A stretch of DNA of 64,000 nucleotides from Arthrobacter sp. Soil762 (GTDB taxonomy: Bacteria; Actinomycetota; Actinomycetes; Actinomycetales; Micrococcaceae): contig NZ_LMSG01000001.1 of assembly GCF_001428335.1 (NCBI RefSeq), forward strand, positions 434,841 through 498,840. The letters run 5' to 3'. The notes under the pieces were generated by a model. It was not told where the DNA came from and searched no databases. It saw only the letters and a list, made by a program, of their open reading frames with translations. The position numbers were made by a program, and so were the translations under genes. Positions 44,845 through 54,474 of the stretch are shown piece after piece (the first letter of the stretch is position 1; each line of letters opens with the position of its first letter).

Positions 44845-47421
44845 TTGCCAGGTATGAACCTGACTCGCGCCGAAGCCCGCGAGCGTGCTGAACTCATCAA
44901 CGTTGACTCCTACGATGTCATCCTGGACCTGACCAGGGGCGAGAAGGTCTTCGGAACCACCACCACGGTGAAGTTCACGGCAGTGCCCGGATCCGCCACG
45001 TTCATCGATGCCGTCACCCACGCCGTGCACAGCGTCACGCTCAACGGGCGCGCCCTCGACCCTGCCGTAGTGTCAGACGGCATCCGGATCCAGCTCCCGG
45101 AGTTGGCCGCGGCCAACGAGCTCACGGTGGTGGCCGACGCGCCGTACATGAACACCGGCGAAGGCCTGCACCGCTTTGTGGATCCGGTGGACCACGAGGT
45201 GTACCTGTACACGCAGTTCGAGGTTCCCGATTCGCGCCGGATGTTTGCGGTGTTTGAGCAGCCCGACCTCAAGGGCACTTTCAGGTTCACGGTCACGGCG
45301 CCCTCGCACTGGGATGTCATCTCCAACTCCCCCACCCCGGCCCCCGTGGAAGCCACGCCAGGGGACGACGGCGGTGCCCGCTCGGTCTGGGCGTTCACCC
45401 CCACACCGCGGCTGTCTTCCTATGTCACGGCCCTGATCGCCGGCCCGTACCAGGCTGTCCGGTCCGAGGTCACCAGTTCCGACGGCCGCGTGATCCCGCT
45501 GGGTGTTTTTGCCCGGAAGTCCCTGATGCAGTACCTCGACGCGGACAACATCTTTGACCTGACCCGCCAGGGCTTCGAATTCTTCGAGGCGCAGTTCGGC
45601 TTCCCGTACCCGTTCGAGAAGTACGACCAGCTGTTTGTGCCCGAGTTCAACGCGGGTGCCATGGAGAATGCCGGCGCCGTGACCATCCTCGAAGGCTACG
45701 TTTTCCGGAGCAAGGTGACCGGGGCCCAGATCGAGCGCCGGGCCATCACCGTGCTGCACGAACTCGCGCACATGTGGTTCGGCGACCTGGTGACCATGCG
45801 CTGGTGGAACGACCTCTGGCTCAACGAATCCTTCGCCGAATACATGTCCCACCTCGCGGCCGTGGAAAACACGTCCTTCACGAGCGCGTGGACCACCTTC
45901 GCCTCGGTGGAGAAGTCCTGGGCCTACCGCCAGGACCAGCTGCCCACGACGCACCCGATCTTCGCCGACATCAGCGACCTGCAGGACGTGGAGGTCAACT
46001 TCGACGGCATCACCTACGCCAAGGGCGCCTCAGTCCTGCGCCAGCTGGTGGCCTGGGTGGGGCCGGAGCAGTTTATGGCCGGGGTCCGGGAGTATTTCGC
46101 CAAGCACGCGTGGCAGAACACCGAGCTCAGCGACCTCATGATCGAGTTGGAGAAGGCCAGCGGCCGCGACCTGGACCAGTGGGGCCGCCTCTGGCTGGAG
46201 ACTGCCGGCGTCAATACGCTCAAGCCGGAGCTCGCCGTGGACGGCGCCGGGACGCTGACATCGTTCACCATCGTGCAGTCAGCCGTCAAGGAGTGGCCCA
46301 CCATCCGTCCGCACCGGCTCGCCGTCGGGTTCTACAACCTGAACAGCGCAGGCAAGCTGGAGCGCGTGCACCGCGAGGAGCTCGACGTCGACGGTGAGCG
46401 CACCGAGGTGCCGGAGCTGGCCGGCCTGGCGCAGCCTGACCTGATCCTGGTCAACGACGACGACCTCGCCTACGCCAAGGTCCGGCTGGACGAGAAGTCC
46501 CTCGCCACGGCAACGGCGCACCTGAAGGACTTCAGCGCGAGCCTGCCGCGCACCTTGGTGTGGAACTCCGCCTGGGACGCTGCCCGCGATGGCGAGTCCC
46601 CGGCGCGCCGGTATGTAGAGCTGATCCTGGCCAACGTGGCCGCGGAATCCGATTCTTCGGTGATCCTGGTCCAGCTGCGCCAGCTGGCCACCACGCTGAA
46701 CTTCTATGTGGCTGAGGAGCACCGCGAGGCCACCACGGTCGCCGCCGTGGACACGCTGTGGGACCTTGCCAGCGCAGCACTTGCCGGGTCCGACGCCCAG
46801 CTGCAGTTTGTGAAGTCGTTTGCCCTGCTGGCCCGCAGCTCAGGCCAGCTGGACACCGTCGCCGGGCTCCTGGACGGCACCGCGACCCTGGACGGGCTGG
46901 CCGTGGACCAGGACCTCCGCTGGGAACTGCTGGCCTCACTGGTGTCCGGTGCCCGGCTGGGTCAGGCGGAGATCGCCGCCGAACTGGAACGCGACAACAC
47001 CGCGAGCGGACAGAACGCCGCGGCCCTGGCCACGGCCGCCATCCCCACCGCCGAAGCCAAAGCCGCCGCCTGGGACTCGATCGTGGTCACGGGAGAACTC
47101 TCCAATGCGCTCCAGGGATCAGCCGTCACAGGCTTCATGCGGGTGCTGGACCGTTCGCTGCTGGAGCCGTACGCGGAAAAGTACTTCGAGGCTGTTCCCG
47201 GCATCGTGGCAAACCGCACGCACGCACTCGCCCAGCAGATCGTCGTCGGGCTTTATCCGGCACTGCTGACCACGCAGGCAACGGTGGACCGGACGGATGC
47301 TTTCCTCGCCGGTCTTCCGGCCGACAGCAGCGCCCTGCGCCGCATGATGCTGGAAAACCGGGACGGCGTGGCCCGGGCGCTGCGGGCACGCGCGGCCGAC
47401 GTGCTGCCGGGCGAAGCCTAG
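44845..47421 (+). CDS. pepN: aminopeptidase N
   Basis: Zinc metallo-aminopeptidase (M1) that trims N-terminal residues from peptides in the cytoplasm. It is 858 residues from the TTG at 44845, chosen because the ribosome site GGAGG ends six bases before it; a GTG at 44791 would add 18 residues and has no such site. The substrate-binding GAMEN is at 271-275. The zinc motif is H305-E-L-A-H309 followed by E328 in NESFAEY. The C-terminal ERAP1-like helical domain covers the last 300 residues. An OsmC gene follows 9 bp later. Confidence 0.96.
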   Translation: MPGMNLTRAEARERAELINVDSYDVILDLTRGEKVFGTTTTVKFTAVPGSATFIDAVTHAVHSVTLNGRALDPAVVSDGIRIQLPELAAANELTVVADAPYMNTGEGLHRFVDPVDHEVYLYTQFEVPDSRRMFAVFEQPDLKGTFRFTVTAPSHWDVISNSPTPAPVEATPGDDGGARSVWAFTPTPRLSSYVTALIAGPYQAVRSEVTSSDGRVIPLGVFARKSLMQYLDADNIFDLTRQGFEFFEAQFGFPYPFEKYDQLFVPEFNAGAMENAGAVTILEGYVFRSKVTGAQIERRAITVLHELAHMWFGDLVTMRWWNDLWLNESFAEYMSHLAAVENTSFTSAWTTFASVEKSWAYRQDQLPTTHPIFADISDLQDVEVNFDGITYAKGASVLRQLVAWVGPEQFMAGVREYFAKHAWQNTELSDLMIELEKASGRDLDQWGRLWLETAGVNTLKPELAVDGAGTLTSFTIVQSAVKEWPTIRPHRLAVGFYNLNSAGKLERVHREELDVDGERTEVPELAGLAQPDLILVNDDDLAYAKVRLDEKSLATATAHLKDFSASLPRTLVWNSAWDAARDGESPARRYVELILANVAAESDSSVILVQLRQLATTLNFYVAEEHREATTVAAVDTLWDLASAALAGSDAQLQFVKSFALLARSSGQLDTVAGLLDGTATLDGLAVDQDLRWELLASLVSGARLGQAEIAAELERDNTASGQNAAALATAAIPTAEAKAAAWDSIVVTGELSNALQGSAVTGFMRVLDRSLLEPYAEKYFEAVPGIVANRTHALAQQIVVGLYPALLTTQATVDRTDAFLAGLPADSSALRRMMLENRDGVARALRARAADVLPGEA

Positions 47422-47430
47422 GCCGGCGCC

Positions 47431-47904
47431 GTGGGCCTGGGCGAGCACCACTATTCCCTGACGGTGCAGTGGACCGGCAACCTGGGCGACGGCACGTCGT
47501 CGTACCGGGGCTACTCACGGGACCACGACATCCGGATCCCCGGGCTGCCGGTCCTGCCCGGTTCCGCCGATCCGACGTTCCATGGGGACCGTGACCGCTA
47601 CAACCCGGAGCAGCTGCTCCTGGCGGCGCTGGCGCAGTGCCACATGCTGTCGTTCCTGCACGTGGCGGTGAAGCACGGGGTGGTGGTGACCGACTATCAG
47701 GACGACGCCACCGGTGTGATGCGGCTGAACCGCGACGGCAGCGGACAGTTCGAGTCCGTCACGCTGAACCCGCGGGTCACCGTGGTGGACGCGGCGCACG
47801 TGGATCTTGCGGAACAGCTGCACCGCGAAGCCAACGCCGTCTGTTTCATCGCCCGGAGCGTCAACTTCCCCGTGCATCATTCACCGGTGACTGTGGTGGC
47901 CTGA
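47431..47904 (+). CDS. OsmC/Ohr family protein
   Basis: A peroxiredoxin-fold protein of 157 residues that reduces organic hydroperoxides or responds to osmotic stress. The two family cysteines are C70 (LAALAQCHMLSF) and C138 (EANAVCFIARSVNFPV), with the expected separation. It starts at GTG nine bases after the pepN stop and is likely co-transcribed with it. Which OsmC subgroup it belongs to cannot be settled. Confidence 0.9.
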   Translation: MGLGEHHYSLTVQWTGNLGDGTSSYRGYSRDHDIRIPGLPVLPGSADPTFHGDRDRYNPEQLLLAALAQCHMLSFLHVAVKHGVVVTDYQDDATGVMRLNRDGSGQFESVTLNPRVTVVDAAHVDLAEQLHREANAVCFIARSVNFPVHHSPVTVVA

Positions 47905-47911
47905 CAGGAGT

Positions 47912-48919
47912 TCACCGGCCGGTCAGCAGTTCACCACCCAGTAGTTCCTGGGCCAGCCGGGCTTCGGTGGCCGGCGCGAGCCCTGCCTTGCGGCGGCGGT
48001 CCAGGCCGCGGCGGCGCTCGTCCTCCAGTGTGGCCGCCAGCGTTTCCTGCCAGGGTCTAATGGCCATTCCGGCGGCCCTGGCTGCGTGGTTGCTGCGGTT
48101 GCAAAACCCTTCGTGGCCGGGCGGCAGCCACAGCGGGAGGGAGTCAGGTCCGGCCCAGTAGTCGATCCCGGACTCCACTAGCCAATCCTCCGGAGCGTTG
48201 AGGGCCTCGCCTTGGTACCCGGCCACTGTTTTGGCCGCCTCGATGTACTCGCCGAAGGGCACGTGCTCCCCCACGGCGTTCAGCGGCCCGGTCACCCCGC
48301 GCTGGGCAGCATCGAGGACCCAGGCCGCGAGGTCCCGCACATCAATGACCTGCGTGGCGTGGCCGGCGATGGCCGGGACCACGGCCGGGCCGTTGTCCCT
48401 TGCGAACCTTGCGGGCCAGTAGCCATACCGGTCCGTTCCGTCGCCGGGGCCCCCGATCAGGCCGGCGCGGCAGAGGTGCGCCCTGGCGCCCACGGCTTCC
48501 AGGGTTGCCTGTTCAATCGCAGACTTGGATTCCCCATAGTTCTCGGGAGTGGATTCCGTGCCGGCTGGCAAGGGTGCCAGGAGTACGGCGTCCTCAGTAG
48601 CTCCCGGCGTCGAAGCGTCCGCATAGACGGAGCAGCTGGACACAAACGTCCAGTGGGCAGTCCTGTGGGCCAGGGCGGCCAGCGCCCCTTTGGCCGGGAC
48701 AGGATCGCGGGCCACGTCAATGACCGCATCCCACTCCCCTGCCACCTGTGCGTAGCTGTTCGCGCCGAGTGAACGGTCCGCTTTTACCCACCGGACACCG
48801 TCTGGCGGTTCCGTCGCGGACCCACGGGCCAGGCACGTGACTGCGTGACCTGCGGAAACGGCCTGCCGGGCGATTTCAGCGGAGAGAAAGGCGGTTCCGC
48901 CCAGAACGAGGATGCGCAT
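47912..48919 (-). CDS. NAD-dependent epimerase/dehydratase (extended SDR)
   Basis: A protein of 335 residues with a cofactor loop GGTAFLSAEIARQA near the N-terminus, an SSCSVYAD serine, and the catalytic YGESK motif. The layout matches atypical extended SDRs, which act on nucleotide sugars or serve as RNA- or NAD-binding CSP41-like proteins. The substrate cannot be named. It converges on the OsmC gene (7-bp gap) and is divergent from the MscS gene. The C-terminal tail (ATEARLAQELLGGELLTGR) is variable. Confidence 0.87.
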   Translation of the reverse strand: MRILVLGGTAFLSAEIARQAVSAGHAVTCLARGSATEPPDGVRWVKADRSLGANSYAQVAGEWDAVIDVARDPVPAKGALAALAHRTAHWTFVSSCSVYADASTPGATEDAVLLAPLPAGTESTPENYGESKSAIEQATLEAVGARAHLCRAGLIGGPGDGTDRYGYWPARFARDNGPAVVPAIAGHATQVIDVRDLAAWVLDAAQRGVTGPLNAVGEHVPFGEYIEAAKTVAGYQGEALNAPEDWLVESGIDYWAGPDSLPLWLPPGHEGFCNRSNHAARAAGMAIRPWQETLAATLEDERRRGLDRRRKAGLAPATEARLAQELLGGELLTGR

Positions 48920-49041
48920 GAGGACACGCTACGGCGCTAGGGTTGAAGGAGAATAGAGCCATATGCCGCGGGCGAACCTGTGCATGGGCCGACGTCATCC
49001 GCCCGGCCGCCGCCGGTGACCCCCCAAGGAGTTTTACCTCT

Positions 49042-49749
49042 ATGTTCAGCACGATGTCGCTTACACCCCCGCCCCTCACCTCGCAGCCCAACGGCGTCAG
49101 CGTCACGGGCATCGCGATCAGCCTTGGCGTCGGAATCGCGATATGGCTGGTGGCCACCTTCGTAATTTCCCGGATCAGCAAGCGAGTGGCTGCGGGCACC
49201 AATTTCTTCAAGAAACCGCACTTCAAGTGGGTTGCCCCCGCCCTGCGGGCTTTGGATCACGAGCGCCGCGTGCAGCGGGCGGAAACCATTGGTTCCCTGC
49301 TCAACAGCATCGTGGGCGTACTGGTGGCCGTGATCACCATCATGTATGTGCTGCAGAACCTGGACATCGACATCGCCCCGCTGCTGACCAGCGTGGGAAT
49401 CCTGGGTATCGCCATCGGTTTCGGCGCCCAGCAGCTGATCCGCGACTTCCTCGCCGGCATCTTCATCACCATCGAGGACCAGTACGGGATCGGCGACGTC
49501 ATTGAAACCAGCGAGGTAGTGGGTGTGGTCGAGTCCATGGGGCTGCGCATCACCCGGGTCCGCTCGGAGGACGGCGCCATCTGGTACCTCCGCAATGGCG
49601 AGATCCTTCGCGTCGGCAACCGTTCCCAGGGCAACTACGTGCCGGTGCCGGACGTGCCGGTCGAGGACTCGCCGGACGCCGGGCCGGACACTGCCCTGAG
49701 TGCGCCCGCCACCGAGGCGAAAAAGACCGAGCAAAAGGCCGGAGAATAG
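49042..49749 (+). CDS. MscS-family mechanosensitive channel
   Basis: Small-conductance channel that opens under membrane tension to release osmolytes. It is 235 residues from the ATG at 49042, preceded by AAGGAG ten bases away. Three membrane segments are visible: about 20-43, 78-101 and the pore helix near 115-140 with GILGIAIGFGAQQLIRDF, a diagnostic MscS stretch. The cytoplasmic beta domain follows (DQYGIGDVIE, GLRITRVRSEDGAIWYLRNGEI). The Lys/Glu-rich tail is short. It is followed 4 bp later by the truncated haemoglobin. Confidence 0.93.
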   Translation: MFSTMSLTPPPLTSQPNGVSVTGIAISLGVGIAIWLVATFVISRISKRVAAGTNFFKKPHFKWVAPALRALDHERRVQRAETIGSLLNSIVGVLVAVITIMYVLQNLDIDIAPLLTSVGILGIAIGFGAQQLIRDFLAGIFITIEDQYGIGDVIETSEVVGVVESMGLRITRVRSEDGAIWYLRNGEILRVGNRSQGNYVPVPDVPVEDSPDAGPDTALSAPATEAKKTEQKAGE

Positions 49750-49753
49750 AGAC

Positions 49754-50206
49754 ATGACCATACCCGCCGAGCCGCAGCAGCCACGCCAGCTTATGCAGAA
49801 CGATCCCTTCAGCCAGCCCGGCTACACGGACAACTTCTACGACGCCGTGGGCGGACACGAGACGTTCGTCAAGCTGATCGATGTTTTTTACGACGGAGTG
49901 GCCACGGACCCGCTATTGCGCCCGATGTACCCGGAGGAGGACCTCGAACCGGCCAAACGGCGGTTCCTGATGTTTCTGGAGCAGTACTGGGGCGGCCCCA
50001 CCACGTACGGCGAGGAACGCGGCCACCCGCGCCTGCGGATGCGCCACATACCGTTCCGGGTCACGCCGGAGGCCAAGGACCGTTGGCTGTTCCACATGCG
50101 GACCGCTGTCGATGCCCTGGAACTGCCACCCTTGCACGAGGGAACGCTCTGGGACTACATGGAACGCGCCGCGCTGTCCATGGTGAACAGCCCGTCGGAG
50201 GCCTGA
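49754..50206 (+). CDS. glbO: group II truncated haemoglobin (trHbO)
   Basis: Haem protein of 150 residues from the ATG at 49754 that binds oxygen and may protect against NO or feed respiration. The proximal histidine is H98 in RMRHIPF. Further group II landmarks are Y46 (B10, in FYDGV), Y78 (CD1, in EQYWGG) and W111 (G8, in DRWLFHM). DLEPAKRRFLMFL is conserved. The gene follows the MscS gene by 4 bp and probably shares its transcript. An upstream start in the MscS coding region is rejected. Confidence 0.95.
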   Translation: MTIPAEPQQPRQLMQNDPFSQPGYTDNFYDAVGGHETFVKLIDVFYDGVATDPLLRPMYPEEDLEPAKRRFLMFLEQYWGGPTTYGEERGHPRLRMRHIPFRVTPEAKDRWLFHMRTAVDALELPPLHEGTLWDYMERAALSMVNSPSEA

Positions 50207-50258
50207 CGCGGCCTTCGGGCTTAGCGCATGGGCGCGTACGACGGCGGCTGGCCGGGTT

Positions 50259-50915
50259 TTAGAGGCCGCTGCCGGTGCGTGCCAGGACGTGGCCGCGTGG
50301 ACCACTGAGACGGAACCAACGGCCCGCCCGGTACAGCTTCTGGTCCCCGTCTGCGAGGAATCCCAGGGTGAGGGCCGCGAAGGCGGCTCCTGCCGGAAGG
50401 CCGGTGTCGTCAAGGGCCCGGCCCCACACAGCGGCGCGTGCGTTGTTGACGATCAGCGCCCCCGGCTGGGCGGGCATGATGCCCGCCACTTCGGTGATGC
50501 CGGCTTCGGCCGCGCGCCGCAGTTCGGCATCCGACAACGCACCCACCAGTTCCCAGCCGGTGCGCGGTGCGCCGACGCCTGTCCACGATTCGGTGACGGT
50601 GGACGGCGGCACCGGCAGCTCGACGTCGTCCTCCCCTGCCCTGGCAAGCCGGTCAACGACGGCTGAGAGCGGTACCGTCACGTCAATCGCGGAAGGTTCC
50701 GCCAGCGCCATGGTCCGCAGGCCCAGGATGGTGGGGGTGGATTCGCCCAGCAGGCGCGGCCGCAGAATGCACACGTAGGCCGCGAGAACGGAACCTGCGG
50801 CCTGAAGCCGGATGGCGCCGTCGTCGACCGTCTTGGCACGGGTGGTGAATGTGCGCAGATCGGCGAGATCACGCGGATCGGCGAACCGGAAGGACTTCGT
50901 AAGTAGGTCAGACAC
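50259..50915 (-). CDS. conserved hypothetical protein, 218 aa
   Basis: A soluble protein of 218 residues from the GTG at 50915; I do not recognise the family. Residues 20-75 are Ala/Leu/Arg-rich (VDDGAIRLQAAGSVLAAYV). The second half has a GIMPAQPGALIVNNARAAVWG stretch and ends near a GPRGHVLARTGSG segment. A longer frame would start inside the divergent thioesterase gene, so the start near the promoter region is preferred. The nearest start on the other strand is 64 bp away. No cysteine cluster, signal or membrane segment is visible. Confidence 0.75.
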   Translation of the reverse strand: MSDLLTKSFRFADPRDLADLRTFTTRAKTVDDGAIRLQAAGSVLAAYVCILRPRLLGESTPTILGLRTMALAEPSAIDVTVPLSAVVDRLARAGEDDVELPVPPSTVTESWTGVGAPRTGWELVGALSDAELRRAAEAGITEVAGIMPAQPGALIVNNARAAVWGRALDDTGLPAGAAFAALTLGFLADGDQKLYRAGRWFRLSGPRGHVLARTGSGL

Positions 50916-50978
50916 ATTAAGAACACTACCGGCTGAAGCTTGGTTGAGCAGCGGCGGGGCGCCGTCTAGAGTCAATCC

Positions 50979-51917
50979 ATGACTGACGCGTACATCGGCC
51001 TTGACGAAGAGGCCTCCATCGATGACCCCATGGATACCCTGATCGGACTGCTCGATCTGGGCAGCCTCGACGGCGCCCGGACGGATGAAGACATTTTTCT
51101 CGGGCCCTCCCAGAGGCAGCCACGGCACCGTGTCTTCGGCGGCCAGGTGCTGGCCCAGTCAATGATGGCCGGCATGAGGACCGTGGAGCCGGACCGTGTG
51201 GCCCACTCGATGCACGGCTACTTCCTCCGGGCCGGCGACGCCAACAAGCCCATCACTTTCGGGGTGGAACGGCTGCGCGACGGCCGCTCGTTTTCGGCCC
51301 GCCGCGTCCACGCATACCAGGACGGGGTCCCGATCCTGTCAATGATCGCCTCGTTCCAGCACGAGGACGACGGCCTGGACCACCAGTCCACCATGCCGGC
51401 AGGCATACCGGATCCGGAGTCGCTGCCCAGCACGGCCGACCTACTCGCCCGCTATGACCACCCTATGGCCCGCCATATGTCGTCCGAGCGGCCCTTCGAC
51501 GTGCGGCACATCGACCCCGCCCTGTACGTCTCGGCCCCCGAGGAGAAGGTGGCCACGAACGCCGTGTGGATGAAGACCCTAGGTCCGCTGCCCAATGACC
51601 CCAATCTGCACCGGGCGGCACTGGCCTACGCCAGCGACTACACCCTGTTGGAGCCCATCCTGCGCAAGCACGGCCTGTCCTGGCTGACTCCGGGCATGAG
51701 CGTGGCCAGCCTGGACCACGCCATGTGGTGGCACCGACCCGTCAGGGTTGATGACTGGCTGCTGTATGTGCAGGAATCGCCGAGCGCCCAGGGCGCACGC
51801 GGGCTGGCCACGGGCAAGATCTTCAACCGCAGCGGCGTGCATGTAGCCACGGTGGCGCAGGAAGGCATGCTGCGGGTGCCCGAAGGACTGCAGAGCAGGA
51901 ACACGGCCCAGGCCTGA
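50979..51917 (+). CDS. tesB: acyl-CoA thioesterase II (TesB)
   Basis: Hydrolyses medium- and long-chain acyl-CoA to free acid. It is 312 residues with two hot-dog domains joined end to end. The first carries HRVFGGQVLAQSMMAG and MHGYFLRAGD, the second LDHAMWWHRPVRVDDWLLY with its catalytic aspartate. The length matches bacterial TesB. It starts divergently from the unknown protein at 50915, with 63 bp between. A clear hairpin terminator follows. Possibly provides fatty acid recycling or short-chain acid release. Confidence 0.94.
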   Translation: MTDAYIGLDEEASIDDPMDTLIGLLDLGSLDGARTDEDIFLGPSQRQPRHRVFGGQVLAQSMMAGMRTVEPDRVAHSMHGYFLRAGDANKPITFGVERLRDGRSFSARRVHAYQDGVPILSMIASFQHEDDGLDHQSTMPAGIPDPESLPSTADLLARYDHPMARHMSSERPFDVRHIDPALYVSAPEEKVATNAVWMKTLGPLPNDPNLHRAALAYASDYTLLEPILRKHGLSWLTPGMSVASLDHAMWWHRPVRVDDWLLYVQESPSAQGARGLATGKIFNRSGVHVATVAQEGMLRVPEGLQSRNTAQA

Positions 51918-51953
51918 GCCGTCGGTCCCTCAGCAAGGCATCCCCCTGATGCA

Positions 51954-51991
51954 GGAAACCCCGCCCGGAAGTATTTCCTAGCGGGGTTTCC
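51954..51991 (+). terminator. intrinsic terminator after tesB
   Basis: An 11-bp perfect stem GGAAACCCCGC/GCGGGGTTTCC with a 16-nt loop, just past the tesB stop. No T-run, but the stem is strong. Confidence 0.7.
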
Positions 51992-52035
51992 CTGTGCTGA
52001 CCGGTTTGCCGGCTGACTGGCTGCCGGCAGGCAGC

Positions 52036-52073
52036 AGAAAGGCCGGCACCCTTGACGGGGTGCCGGCCTTTCT
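52036..52073 (-). terminator. hairpin after ettA
   Basis: A 15-bp perfect stem AGAAAGGCCGGCACC/GGTGCCGGCCTTTCT. It lies directly past the ettA stop and is symmetric, so it can also act on plus-strand read-through from tesB. Confidence 0.8.
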
Positions 52074-52079
52074 TTGCGA

Positions 52080-53762
52080 TCAGTCGCGGGTGAGGCGGCG
52101 GTGCGTTACGCGGTGCGGCTTGGCCGCATCGGGTCCGAGCCGCTCTACTTTGTTCTCCTCGTAGGATTCGAAGTTGCCCTCGAACCAGTACCACTTGGCG
52201 GGGTTTTCCTCGTCGCCTTCGTAGGCCAGGATGTGCGTGGCCACCCGGTCCAGGAACCAGCGGTCGTGCGATACCACTACGGCGCAGCCGGGGAACTCCA
52301 GCAGCGCGTTTTCAAGGCTGCTGAGGGTCTCGACGTCGAGGTCGTTAGTGGGTTCGTCAAGCAGCAGCAGATTGCCGCCCTGCTTGAGGGTCAGCGCAAG
52401 GTTGAGGCGGTTGCGCTCACCACCGGAGAGCACCCCGGCCTTCTTCTGCTGGTCCGGGCCCTTGAAGCCGAAAGCGGCAACGTAGGCGCGGGACGGCATT
52501 TCGACCTGGCCCACCTGGATGTAATCGAGGCCGTCGGAAACAACTTCCCACAGGGTCTTGGTCGGGTCGATGCCGCCGCGGCTTTGGTCCGCGTAGGAGA
52601 TCTTGACCGAATCGCCGATCTTCAGCTCGCCGCCGTCGAGCGGCTCCAGGCCAATGATGGTTTTGAACAGCGTGGACTTGCCCACGCCGTTGGGGCCGAT
52701 GACGCCGACGATGCCGTTGCGGGGAAGCGTGAAGGACAGGCCGTCGATCAGGGTGCGGTCATCGAAGCCCTTCTGCAGGTTCCTGGCTTCCAGGACCAGC
52801 CCGCCCAGGCGCGGGCCCGGCGGAATCTGGATCTCTTCGAAGTCAAGCTTGCGTGTGCGGTCAGCCTCGGCAGCCATCTCCTCGTAGCGGGCCAGACGGG
52901 CCTTGGACTTGGTCTGGCGGCCCTTGGCGTTGGAGCGTACCCACTCGAGTTCCTCGGTGAGGCGCTTGGCCTGCTTGGCGTCCTTCTTGCCCTGGACTTC
53001 CAGGCGGGCCCGCTTCTTCTCCAGGTACGTGGAGTAGTTGCCTTCGTAGGGGTACAGGTGGCCGCGGTCAACCTCGGCGATCCATTCCGCGACGTGGTCA
53101 AGGAAGTACCGGTCGTGGGTGACTGCAAGGACTGCGCCGGCATAGCTGGAGAGGTGCTGTTCCAGCCACAGCACGCTCTCGGCGTCCAGGTGGTTGGTGG
53201 GCTCGTCCAGGAGCAGGAGGTCGGGCTTCTGCAGCAGGAGCTTGCAGAGCGCCACGCGGCGGCGCTCACCGCCGGAGAGCAGCGTCACGTCGGCGTCCGC
53301 GGGCGGGCAGCGGAGGGCGTCCATGGCCTGCTCGAGCTGGGAGTCGAGATCCCAAGCCTCAGCGGCGTCAATGGCTTCCTGCAGCTGACCCATTTCTTCG
53401 AGCAGGACGTCGAAGTCAGCGTCAGGGCTGGCCATTTCCTCGGAGATCTCGTTGAATCGCTGGATCTTGCCGTAGATCTCGCCAACACCTTCCTGGACGT
53501 TGCCCAGGACAGTCTTTTCCTCGTTCAGTGGCGGTTCCTGCAACAGGATCCCCACGGTGTAGCCGGGGCTGAGCCGGGCCTCACCGTTGGAGGGGATGTC
53601 CAGTCCGGCCATGATCTTCAGGATGGTGGACTTACCGGCACCGTTCGGGCCAACAACACCGATTTTGGCGCCCGGGAAGAACGACATGCTTACGTTGTCA
53701 AGAATGAGTTTTTCGCCAACTGCCTTGCGGGCATTGGTCATTGTGTAGATAAATTCCGCCAT
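52080..53762 (-). CDS. ettA: ABC-F factor EttA (energy-dependent translational throttle)
   Basis: Ribosome-binding ATPase that gates the first elongation step by ATP/ADP ratio. It is 560 residues with two ABC domains. Walker A motifs are GPNGAGKST and GPNGVGKST, the signature motifs LSGGERRRV and LSGGERNRL, and Walker B strings end in LLLDEPTNHLD and LLLDEPTNDLD. The linker between them (near 250-320) is Lys/Arg-rich and holds the P-site tRNA interaction motif. There are no membrane segments, so it is not a transporter. The ATG at 53762 is preceded by a weak site. Confidence 0.95.
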   Translation of the reverse strand: MAEFIYTMTNARKAVGEKLILDNVSMSFFPGAKIGVVGPNGAGKSTILKIMAGLDIPSNGEARLSPGYTVGILLQEPPLNEEKTVLGNVQEGVGEIYGKIQRFNEISEEMASPDADFDVLLEEMGQLQEAIDAAEAWDLDSQLEQAMDALRCPPADADVTLLSGGERRRVALCKLLLQKPDLLLLDEPTNHLDAESVLWLEQHLSSYAGAVLAVTHDRYFLDHVAEWIAEVDRGHLYPYEGNYSTYLEKKRARLEVQGKKDAKQAKRLTEELEWVRSNAKGRQTKSKARLARYEEMAAEADRTRKLDFEEIQIPPGPRLGGLVLEARNLQKGFDDRTLIDGLSFTLPRNGIVGVIGPNGVGKSTLFKTIIGLEPLDGGELKIGDSVKISYADQSRGGIDPTKTLWEVVSDGLDYIQVGQVEMPSRAYVAAFGFKGPDQQKKAGVLSGGERNRLNLALTLKQGGNLLLLDEPTNDLDVETLSSLENALLEFPGCAVVVSHDRWFLDRVATHILAYEGDEENPAKWYWFEGNFESYEENKVERLGPDAAKPHRVTHRRLTRD

Positions 53763-53808
53763 GGTTCCAAATCTAGTGGGTTGGCGGGCTTAACTCACAT
53801 TCGAGGCG

Positions 53809-54366
53809 TCAGGCAGCCGCACCCACGAAGCACTTGCCGCTGGCCAGGACCGGCAGAACGATAACGGTGACCTTGCCATCGCGGACCTGTCCCACCACGC
53901 AGTCGGTGCCCTGCAACACAGCGGCCTCAATGGCATCAGCTTCCAGCCCGGTAGGAGTCCGGCTCGCCGACACTTCGAGCGCCGGCGGGGAAATCCCGGC
54001 GCCGGTCAGGGCATCTGTCACCTGGGCTGTGGCTGGCTTTGGTGTCCCCGCCGCCAGCTTCCCCAGCGCATCCGTCACAGTCTGTTTCATCGCCACGATG
54101 GCTGGATCCTCCGCCGGGGACGTGGCGGCCGGCTGGGTGGAGCCCGTGGTTGCCAGCTCCGAGGGGGTTGCCACTTCGCCGGGCGTGGCAGCGCCCTGTC
54201 CCACTCCTCTTGAGGAGTCGCCGGTGCAGGCTGCAAGCCCAAGAACCATCAGGAGGCTTCCGGCGAGCGCCGCGGCCGCCCGTCCCGCAGACAGCCCAAG
54301 CCGACGGGAACGGGTGGTCCGGCTGGTGATGGGGGTTGCCTGCCGGTTGTCCGTCGCGCGATTCAT
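53809..54366 (-). CDS. secreted lipoprotein, small conserved
   Basis: A protein of 185 residues from the ATG at 54366. Signal and lipobox are visible: a basic stretch (RTTRSRRLG), a hydrophobic core and L44-A45-A46-C47, so it should be anchored outside by Cys47. A Thr/Ala-rich linker follows, and a soluble 90-residue domain ends with TDCVVGQVRDGKVTVIVLPVLASGKCFVG, whose two cysteines may pair. I recognise only a family of uncharacterised actinobacterial lipoproteins. It is followed by ettA on the same strand, 47 bp away. Confidence 0.82.
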   Translation of the reverse strand: MNRATDNRQATPITSRTTRSRRLGLSAGRAAAALAGSLLMVLGLAACTGDSSRGVGQGAATPGEVATPSELATTGSTQPAATSPAEDPAIVAMKQTVTDALGKLAAGTPKPATAQVTDALTGAGISPPALEVSASRTPTGLEADAIEAAVLQGTDCVVGQVRDGKVTVIVLPVLASGKCFVGAAA

Positions 54367-54474
54367 GCCGCCATTCTTCCACGCGGCCAAGCGTGGGACG
54401 GAACGGTCCCGGTGCGGGCGGGCTGCCGGCACCGGGACCGACCGTGTCCCGTGCGGTATCCAACGCCAGCACTT

